Shown here piece by piece: positions 58,278-64,000 of a DNA stretch of 64,000 nt. Location: positions 9,830-73,829 of the forward strand of contig CAYFVU010000004.1 of NCBI GenBank assembly GCA_964346645.1. The letters are read 5' to 3'. A program made the translations under genes and the position numbers. Origin of the DNA: CAYFVU01 sp964346645 (lineage in GTDB: Bacteria; Spirochaetota; Spirochaetia; DSM-16054; Sediminispirochaetaceae). Under the pieces are notes generated by a model, which did no database searches, was not told the DNA's origin, and saw nothing but the letters and a program-made list of their open reading frames with translations. How positions within the stretch are numbered: position 1 is the first letter of the stretch; each line of letters begins with the position of its first letter.

Positions 58278-59696
58278 ATGAGAAGATACGAGGCAGATGG
58301 GCAGTTTGACGAGAACTGGGACGTGCTGGTGGTAGGAAGCGGCTTCGCGGGTCTTGCCGCCGCCATAGAGGCGGCCGAGGCCGGGGCTTCGGTCCTGGTG
58401 ATAGAAAAGACGAAGTCCACCGGCGGTAACTCGAGGATAAGCGACGGAGGAATCGCGGCCGCCGGGACGGATATGCAGAAGAGCCGCAATATAGAGGATT
58501 CGCCGGAGCTCTTTTACCAGGACATAATGCGCTCCGGCACCTTCCTCAACCATCCCGATCTGGTACGGGTAGTGGTCGAAAAGGCTGTTGAGGCCTTCGA
58601 GTGGAGCCGCGACGAGCTCGGAGTGCCTTACTTGGATCGCATCGACATCTTCGGCGGCCACTCGGCCCCCCGCTGCTATGCCGCCGAAAATATTACCGGC
58701 GGCACGATAATAGGCAAACAGCTCGCGCGCTTGAAGCGCTTGGGTGTCGAAGTGAGGAAGGAGACCTGCTTTCGGGAATACCTCATGGACAAAACCGGCA
58801 GGGTCGTTGGGGCCGTGGTGAGATCCGGCTGCGATACCGACGATCCAGAGGCCGGATCCGAGATGCTGCTGGAGGTACGGAGGGGCATCGTCTTGGCCGC
58901 CGGCGGCTTCGGGGCCGATGTCCCCTTCCGCAGCCGTCACGACCCGCGCCTCGACGCCACCATCGACACCACCAACCATAAAGCCGCCTCTGCCGAAGCC
59001 CTCAAGGAGACCCTCAAGACAGGGGCGATGCCGGTACACCTCTCCTTTATACAGCTCGGCCCCTGGGCCTCTCCGGACGAGAGGGGCTTCGGACACGGCC
59101 CGATGTTCTCCGAGTACATCGTCTTCCAGTACGGGATGATCATAGACCCGCAGACGGGAGAGCGCTTCGTAAATGAGCTCGCCGACCGCAAACGGCTCTC
59201 CGATGCGATCCTCGCCAAGGGGCAGCCGTGCATCGGAATCGCCGACTCTGCGGCCGTAAAAACCTCCGGCTGGGACATAGGCAGGGCGATCAAGAACGGG
59301 GTGGTCAAGACCTTCGACAGCCTCGAAGAGCTCTGCGCAGATTACGAGGTGGCCCCCGACCCCGTAAAAGAGACGGTGGATTCATTCAACCGGGCGGTAG
59401 ATGCCGGGGTCGATGAAGAGTTCGGCAAGCCGATACTCGAGCAGGCCCCGGGCTGCAAGACCGCACCGTTTTACGCCATCCGCCTCTGGCCTAAGGTCCA
59501 CCATGTCAGCGGAGGAGTCGAAATAGATACGGAGGCCAGGGTAATAGACCTCGACGGCAAGCCGATTCCCGGACTCTTTGCCGCGGGCGAAGTGACGGGG
59601 GGCATACACGGCGCTAACCGGCTCGGAAGCTGTGCGATTACCGAATGCCTCGTCTTCGGCCGGATCGCCGGCGTGAACGCGGCGGCGGGATCATAA
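58278..59696 (+). CDS. FAD-dependent oxidoreductase, fumarate-reductase/flavocytochrome c family
   Basis: 472 residues. FAD motif VVGSGFAGLAAAIEAAEAGASVLVIEK and KTKSTGGNSRISDGGIAAAG at the start; AAGGFG; the C-terminal HHVSGGVEID..GLFAAGEVTGGIHGANRLGSCAITECLVFG is the family signature with the catalytic Arg region. No haem or FMN domain and no signal peptide, so it is a soluble reductase/dehydrogenase of the fumarate, urocanate or 3-ketosteroid type, with electron donor unknown. TATTCT (58266-58271) ends 6 bases before the ATG and no Shine-Dalgarno is present. Confidence 0.88.
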   Translation: MRRYEADGQFDENWDVLVVGSGFAGLAAAIEAAEAGASVLVIEKTKSTGGNSRISDGGIAAAGTDMQKSRNIEDSPELFYQDIMRSGTFLNHPDLVRVVVEKAVEAFEWSRDELGVPYLDRIDIFGGHSAPRCYAAENITGGTIIGKQLARLKRLGVEVRKETCFREYLMDKTGRVVGAVVRSGCDTDDPEAGSEMLLEVRRGIVLAAGGFGADVPFRSRHDPRLDATIDTTNHKAASAEALKETLKTGAMPVHLSFIQLGPWASPDERGFGHGPMFSEYIVFQYGMIIDPQTGERFVNELADRKRLSDAILAKGQPCIGIADSAAVKTSGWDIGRAIKNGVVKTFDSLEELCADYEVAPDPVKETVDSFNRAVDAGVDEEFGKPILEQAPGCKTAPFYAIRLWPKVHHVSGGVEIDTEARVIDLDGKPIPGLFAAGEVTGGIHGANRLGSCAITECLVFGRIAGVNAAAGS

Positions 59697-59722
59697 TAGA
59701 GAAGCAATAGAAGGAGGAGGAG

Positions 59723-59764
59723 ATGATCGGCCGGACCATCGAGACGATGAACGCGACCTTTTAG
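59723..59764 (+). other. Truncated gene start with perfect ribosome site (13 codons)
   Basis: AAGGAGGAGGAG ends directly before ATG 59723, followed by MIGRTIETMNATF and TAG at 59762-59764. It lies 26 bases after the FAD gene on the same strand. Such a strong site in front of a 13-codon frame is best explained as the stump of a downstream operon gene cut off by later sequence, whose junction is the AAA-DUF4143 gene ending at 59771. Confidence 0.4.
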
Positions 59765-59770
59765 ACAAGT

Positions 59771-61111
59771 CTACATATTGTCTAATATCGTCTGCACATC
59801 GCCGGCGGCATAGAGGGGAATATGAACAAGGGATCCCTGCACGGAGAAGTTCCGGCCACTCATCTTCACCGCATAACTCGGATTGTACTTTTCGCGGAAA
59901 ACCTGCAGACTTTTGGCCCTTCGTGTATGCATCCCAGATTTTACTTCGATTGGGACTACAGAATCATTGGATAGGAGGAGAAACTCAATTTCTGAGGTCT
60001 TCCCCTTCCAGGTATACAATTCTTTCTCCCCCGCCGCCTTAAGCTGGGAAGCCACAAAACTCTCGGCAAGGTACCCCTTATAGCTGCCATACGACATCTG
60101 TAAAATAAGATTCGCCGATAGACCGAGCATGTGGTGCAAGAGTCCGATGTCGAAAAGGTACAGCTTGAACATGCTCTCACGGCTGTGAGCCCCTAAAGGT
60201 ATTTGCGGAGAATCGATAATTTGAGAGTCGTAGACAAGCCCCGTCGCCTTGAGCCAGTCGATAGGTCCTGCAACATCACGGTAACGACTGGCCTGAGGAA
60301 TAACACCCTTAAAGGTAAAGCGGCTCACATTACCATCAATTTCTTTCGACAACTGTATCGGAACCTGTTCGAAAACACGGTGGATATGGTTGGCATTTAC
60401 CGTACCGGAATACTTGGCAAAATCACTCCGATACCCCATAAGAAGATTTGATTGTATAGCATGCATTGCGTCTTTTGTTTCCGCATTCAATGCCCCTGCG
60501 GCATCTTCTACAAGACTTCGCACAGCTTCGGGCATACCCCCGGTAAAATAGTAGAGGAGAAGGGTCTGCCATAATTGTTGATGTACATATTCAGGCAAAG
60601 GAGATGGGTTATAGATGAATGATTGATAAAACTCGTGTATCTTTTTGTTATAGGCAAGAAGAAACTCTGAAAAAGACATAGGGTATAGCGTAAAGATCTG
60701 TACCTTGCCCACGGGAAAGGCTTCGGTGTTGACGAGAAGCCCCATAAACGATCCCGCGCAACATACAGCGAGCTCAGGTCGCTGCTCATAAAAGTATTTG
60801 AGGCTGGTCATCGCCCTAGGACACTCCTGCAATTCATCGAATATGAGGAGATCCGATGCACTATCGATATGTGTATCCAGATAGAGTTCGATAAGAGGAA
60901 TCAGTGTTTCCGGTGTGAGTGCTCCGTTAAACAGGGCAACAGCATTGGGATCCTGTTCAAAGTTGATATAGTGGTATGCAGAAAAATTTTTTCTACCGAA
61001 TTCCGTAAGAAGATGGGTCTTCCCGGTCTGTCGTGCTCCATAGAGCAACAAGGGTTTTCTACTGCTATTGTCCCGCCATTGGCTAAGCATAGGGTATAAA
61101 TGGCGCTTCAT
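59771..61111 (-). CDS. AAA-family ATPase with C-terminal DUF4143 domain
   Basis: 446 residues. Walker A YGARQTGKTHLL (27-38), Walker B LLIFDELQECP, sensor region CCAGSFMGLL; the C-terminal DUF4143 half holds the restriction-like pattern with Glu in LAESF, KTSEIEFLL and PIEVKSG. These proteins are common, often mobile, and of unknown role (possibly defence). It opposes the FAD operon and appears AT-richer than neighbours, suggesting recent arrival. TGC-TATCAT (61127-61119) ends 7 bases before the ATG. Confidence 0.9.
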   Translation of the reverse strand: MKRHLYPMLSQWRDNSSRKPLLLYGARQTGKTHLLTEFGRKNFSAYHYINFEQDPNAVALFNGALTPETLIPLIELYLDTHIDSASDLLIFDELQECPRAMTSLKYFYEQRPELAVCCAGSFMGLLVNTEAFPVGKVQIFTLYPMSFSEFLLAYNKKIHEFYQSFIYNPSPLPEYVHQQLWQTLLLYYFTGGMPEAVRSLVEDAAGALNAETKDAMHAIQSNLLMGYRSDFAKYSGTVNANHIHRVFEQVPIQLSKEIDGNVSRFTFKGVIPQASRYRDVAGPIDWLKATGLVYDSQIIDSPQIPLGAHSRESMFKLYLFDIGLLHHMLGLSANLILQMSYGSYKGYLAESFVASQLKAAGEKELYTWKGKTSEIEFLLLSNDSVVPIEVKSGMHTRRAKSLQVFREKYNPSYAVKMSGRNFSVQGSLVHIPLYAAGDVQTILDNM

Positions 61112-61118
61112 ATGAAAA

Positions 61119-61127
61119 ATGATAGCA
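61119..61127 (-). promoter_or_regulatory. Extended -10 promoter of the AAA-DUF4143 gene
   Basis: Minus strand TGC-TATCAT with 7 bases between the box and ATG 61111; no Shine-Dalgarno. The remaining AT-rich gap to 61285 shows no gene. Confidence 0.5.
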
Positions 61128-61285
61128 TCTAATCAGTATTAGGTCAAAAGAAATGTCATATTCTACGTTTTTCACTAGGTTATAATATCTAATTTTACAC
61201 TTTTTACCGGTTAAAAGAGTATATTCGATTGTTCAGTCATATCAAAGGCTTAAGAGAGCTCGATGCACATCGCCGGGAGCTTCCC

Positions 61286-62566
61286 TTACCGCTGCACCGC
61301 CGTGCTCTCGGCGTAGCTTGAAAGCGCCTCCCGGATCTCCACCCGACCTTCGAGCAGGGGGACGAGATAGCGCCGGCTGAAGCCCTTGTAGAAGCGGACT
61401 TGATCGAGGGCGCTGTTACGCCTGCGGGCCTCGGCGGCCACGGGCGCGTAGAACTCGCGGTACCATCGTGGGGTCAGCTCCTGGATATACGGAGCCCTTC
61501 CGTACTCCTTCTTTAGGGCGGGGGCGTAGTGGTAGATGAGCCGGCGGTAGAGGAAGCCGAAGAATCCCTCCACCCTCGGCAGGGGGCGAAAGTCCGGGAC
61601 CAGCTCTTCGATTTGACTGATCCCGGCAAAACGGCGATACTCCTCGTCGGGGCTCATGAGCACCGAACCGGCAATGGAAAGTATAAACTGCAGTGCGGCG
61701 CGCAAGAGCCGCTTACGGCGCCCGCGACGCAGGAGCAGGGCGTAGATCTCCCCGAGCCACATGCTGTCGGGATATTCGAAACTGTTCCAGAGACGAATCA
61801 TGTCGACGAAGATATCGGTCTCCCTCTTTCCCGGGAACAGGTAGGCAAGGGAGTTGCACCGAATGTACTCGATGCTGTTGCGGTAGAGGTTCTCGTACCA
61901 TATGTTCAGCTGCTCGTGTATCGATTCCGGTTCTCTATCGAAGCGGCGAATGAACCATGCGCGGTTGTACTCGCAAATCTCTTTCTCCAGCCACCGCCAG
62001 GTTTCGGGGCAGGCAACGTAGAACTCTCCCTCTCCGAGAACGTCGAAGGCCCCCGTACTCTGATGAAAACGGTCCTTCTCCCTCATGAGGGGCAGATAAT
62101 TCCAGTCCATCCCTTCGGGCAGGCTGTAGGGGAGAGGATAGCTACTGATTTCCGCCGTGAGGAAGTCGATCCCGAGCGCCTTTGCCGTCGAAACCCGATG
62201 GTGGCCGTCCCGGACAAAATACCTTTCGCCGAGCTCTATCAGTCTGATCGCATCGTTGAGCTCTCCGCGGGAGAGAAGCAGGTACACGGCAATCCAGCGC
62301 TGCTCGAAGCTCCTGTTCAGCGGATGAAAATCCCGGGAAAAATCATCACTCCGGTTCTCCGTTCCGACAATCCGTTCGACCTCCACCTCCCGCACTCCCA
62401 GATAGGTCTCGCTGCCGGCCGAAAGACTCGAAAGGACCTGAGAGAGGGGCAGCAGGCGATTGTCCTTTCCTCTGATTCTCTCGAGCAGACCGGTATCCCG
62501 TTTTCCGGCCTTAAGAGAATCGTTGAATGCATTTCGGGCGGCATGGTCGTCGATGCTGAGTTTCAT
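61286..62566 (-). CDS. ParB/Srx-fold-like protein of unknown function
   Basis: 426 residues. Residues ~45-145 contain the ParB-like catalytic/NTP-binding motif ERYFVRDGHHRVSTAKALG (compare ParB DGxHRxxAA), preceded by a charged helical segment with SQVLSSL. The remaining ~280 residues (ENLYRNSIEYIRCNSLAYLFPG, YRRLIYHYAPALKKEYGRAPYIQELTPRW) are helical and basic; they resemble DUF4032-type tails. No membrane segment. TATACT ends 6 bases before the ATG. Possible role: DNA or nucleotide sensing; unproved. Confidence 0.6.
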   Translation of the reverse strand: MKLSIDDHAARNAFNDSLKAGKRDTGLLERIRGKDNRLLPLSQVLSSLSAGSETYLGVREVEVERIVGTENRSDDFSRDFHPLNRSFEQRWIAVYLLLSRGELNDAIRLIELGERYFVRDGHHRVSTAKALGIDFLTAEISSYPLPYSLPEGMDWNYLPLMREKDRFHQSTGAFDVLGEGEFYVACPETWRWLEKEICEYNRAWFIRRFDREPESIHEQLNIWYENLYRNSIEYIRCNSLAYLFPGKRETDIFVDMIRLWNSFEYPDSMWLGEIYALLLRRGRRKRLLRAALQFILSIAGSVLMSPDEEYRRFAGISQIEELVPDFRPLPRVEGFFGFLYRRLIYHYAPALKKEYGRAPYIQELTPRWYREFYAPVAAEARRRNSALDQVRFYKGFSRRYLVPLLEGRVEIREALSSYAESTAVQR

Positions 62567-62650
62567 GGATCCAGTATAGAGCTTGTGGGCGGAAGGAGTA
62601 AAGCAAGAGATTCTAGTTGTACAAGGGGGGAAGTGGATGGGTCCTACTCA

Positions 62651-63286
62651 TCACCAAGATACGGGTTTTCGAATATTCGTACCTGGAATCCTATGAGAGA
62701 GCTGATGTATTTTAAAAGTCTGAGTTCTTATCGGTTTGTAGAAATCAGCGTATTGTGCCAACTGGACGGAAGTCCTTCTCTTTGGTGCACCTGGAGTTAC
62801 TATGCCAATACTGACATTGTGCTGTAATTTGATTAGCCGAAGCTATTCCGCAAGATCTGAGTCATTAGAGACTATGATTGCACATTCATATGAGTCCGTC
62901 CATGAATCATTGAGAAGATGAACTGCTAGATTTACATCCGAACCCTTCTCTTCATTTTTCCATACCTGAATTGATCGAGGAGGGGGATTCGCATTTTCCA
63001 CCTTAACCTTGTGACGCAAAAAGTGACCATAGTGGATTTCTACTTCTGGGCAAGTTTTCCGAAGAGCCCTTAGATAGGCATCCTGACGCTGTTGTACGCC
63101 AGGATCATGTGATGTCGGCTCCACCCGAGCAGTAAAATACTTAATAGTGTGAATTTCGTTTTGTTTATTGAACAAGTCCTCAAAAAGAGTCTGTAAGTTA
63201 AGCCATTTGTATGGTGAGCTTCTTAATAAACCATAATAAAAGTTGAACCCATCGATATATACATTTGTGCGATGTCTCTTTTTCAT
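62651..63286 (-). pseudogene. NYN-domain (PIN-like) ribonuclease with one amber stop
   Basis: A 211-residue NYN protein is interrupted by a single TAG at 62843-62845. Upstream part: VYIDGFNFYYGLL with the first catalytic Asp, KGSDVNLAVHLL and CAIIVSNDSDLAE. After the stop the same frame goes on LRLIKLQHNVSIGIV, then TPGAPKRRTSVQLAQYADFYK, to RKPVSW and a TGA at 62651-62653. Both parts fit the family end-to-end, so one base change (for example TAG from TCG) explains it. Either a recent pseudogene, a sequencing error, or read-through. AT-richer than neighbours; transcribed toward the ParB-like gene. Confidence 0.8.
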
Positions 63287-63291
63287 AATAT

Positions 63292-63319
63292 AAAAAGCAG
63301 GGACCTCCTAAGAGGTCCC
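63292..63319 (-). terminator. Terminator after the right-edge gene
   Basis: Minus strand GGGACCTC (63319-63312), loop TTAG, GAGGTCCC (63307-63300), then TGC and TTTTT. The stem is perfect over 8 pairs and would end transcription of the gene entering from the right. Confidence 0.75.
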
Positions 63320-64000
63320 GCGCCTGGTTGCAGAGCAATCAGGGAAGTAGTTAAAAATAATATATATTCTGGTGTTTGGTTTAGTCAAGTGAAATTCCTT
63401 ACATTGATGGACAGGGTGGAATCGGACAACCGAATATCCGTGGAAGGCCCCGCCGAGCTTCAAGAGCAGAGTAGTATACGTGCTCCCAGGCACCACCAGC
63501 ATACTTCCGCTCCAGAGCATGTCCGCCTCCCCCGGGCGCCAAGCGGCAAAGAGCGTAGGCAACGGAATAGGGAACTGTGTCCATACAATTGTCTCCAGAC
63601 CGAAATACCAGGAATCCCAGAACCTCCGGGCGGCCCCGATATAGGAAAGCGATCTGCTTGGACCCGTTCCTGAAGCCTCGGAGTAGTTAATCGGGTCGAG
63701 CCAGCCGACCGAGAGGGGAAATATCCATCGCGGGCGTATCTCCAGGCGCCACTCCTCTATTCCCTCGAGCCAGGCCTCCTTTATTTCGGCAAAACGCCTG
63801 CGCCGTTCGGCCAAAGCGGGGCTGTAGTCTATATTCTCCAGAAGCCCCTCCGCCTCTTCGAAGAGCTCCAGCTCGCGTACCTCCCCCGCGGAAATCTCCA
63901 CCTCTTTTTCGAATACCGACACCTCTCCGAGCATGCGCTCCTGGTTTATCTCCACCTCCCGTCTGCCGATCAGCACCCGCTCGACGGCCTCGACGTTCTC
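63308..64000 (-). CDS. Unknown protein, N-terminus beyond window
   Basis: The frame is open to the right edge, giving at least 231 residues. It starts inside the window with a Glu-rich segment (REVEINQERMLGEVSVFEKEVEISAGEVRELELFEEAEGL) and continues with Trp/Pro-rich stretches (EEWRLEIRPRWIFPLSVGWLDP, WDSWYFGLETIVWTQFPIPLPTLFAAWRPGE). The last ~35 residues (HLTKPNTRIYIIFNYFPDCSATRRGTS) run into the terminator stem, so a frameshift near 63400-63450 is possible and the true C-terminus may differ. Not recognised. Confidence 0.45.
   Translation of the reverse strand, partial: ENVEAVERVLIGRREVEINQERMLGEVSVFEKEVEISAGEVRELELFEEAEGLLENIDYSPALAERRRRFAEIKEAWLEGIEEWRLEIRPRWIFPLSVGWLDPINYSEASGTGPSRSLSYIGAARRFWDSWYFGLETIVWTQFPIPLPTLFAAWRPGEADMLWSGSMLVVPGSTYTTLLLKLGGAFHGYSVVRFHPVHQCKEFHLTKPNTRIYIIFNYFPDCSATRRGTS

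Noticed and set aside
62843..62845. Amber recoding (read-through or pyrrolysine) in the NYN gene
   Set aside because: TAG is used as normal stop by many intact genes here and no downstream recoding signal is visible; a point mutation is simpler.

Overview
The window is a GC-rich (impression about 55-60%), gene-dense bacterial chromosome fragment, read as a scaffold: a run of 100 N (17713-17812) interrupts one gene. Two solute-binding proteins have signal peptides ending in A-GG(Q/K)(K/Q)E, a form I associate with free-living Spirochaetota (Spirochaeta, Sediminispirochaeta and relatives). Together with the sugar ABC transporters and LacI regulators this suggests a saccharolytic spirochaete. 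The assignment is inference. No rRNA, tRNA, CRISPR array, prophage or IS element was seen.

Layout. (1) 1-359: end of a beta-propeller-like gene. (2) 514-5010: tight four-gene operon with a TPP enzyme, a BASS-type transporter and two short-chain dehydrogenases. (3) 5035-9184: LacI, DegT aminotransferase, IolO-like epimerase and inositol 2-dehydrogenase. (4) 9223-16729: the most remarkable locus. One ribose/inositol-type ABC transporter (binding protein, permease, ATPase) is flanked by two genes that each fuse a transporter ATPase domain to a histidine-kinase core, plus an NtrC-type response regulator. The two kinase cores are degenerate in opposite ways: one lacks the phospho-accepting His but keeps its ATP-binding motifs, the other keeps the His but has lost key ATP-binding residues. 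A near-perfect sigma-54 promoter lies in front of the binding-protein gene. (5) 16756-21769: two LacI regulators, then iolM and iolN of the Thermotoga-type inositol pathway. (6) 21768-30397: a GH31 glycosidase operon with its own MalFG-type ABC importer and divergent LacI. (7) 30400-35198: sugar-acid operon (HAD, LarA-like, 6-phosphogluconate dehydrogenase, Gfo/Idh). (8) 35363-39175: PPi-type phosphofructokinase, mannonate oxidoreductase (UxuB type) and tagaturonate epimerase (UxaE).

Regions 3, 5 and 8 supply IolG, IolM, IolN, IolO, UxaE and UxuB: the route from myo-inositol through scyllo-inosose, diketo-inositol, 5-keto-gluconate, tagaturonate and fructuronate to mannonate. The kinase-fused ABC transporter sits in the middle and is the natural candidate for uptake of inositol or a derivative.

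(9) 39328-52510: IMP dehydrogenase without CBS domains behind a structured, terminator-ended leader; FAD oxidoreductase; acetyltransferase next to a sirtuin; VapC/Phd toxin-antitoxin pair; secreted VWA/propeller protein; UvrD-like helicase facing a SWIM-SNF2 ATPase. (10) 52604-57636: ureohydrolase, DgcN-like and DgcA-like genes, and an NhaC-type carrier. (11) 57860-64000: a decayed region with two interrupted genes, a 13-codon stump, an AAA-DUF4143 gene and a gene running off the right edge.

A second theme: many genes transcribed alone have a -10 box ending only about 6-9 bases before the start codon and no Shine-Dalgarno, so they are probably leaderless, while genes inside operons carry good Shine-Dalgarno sites.
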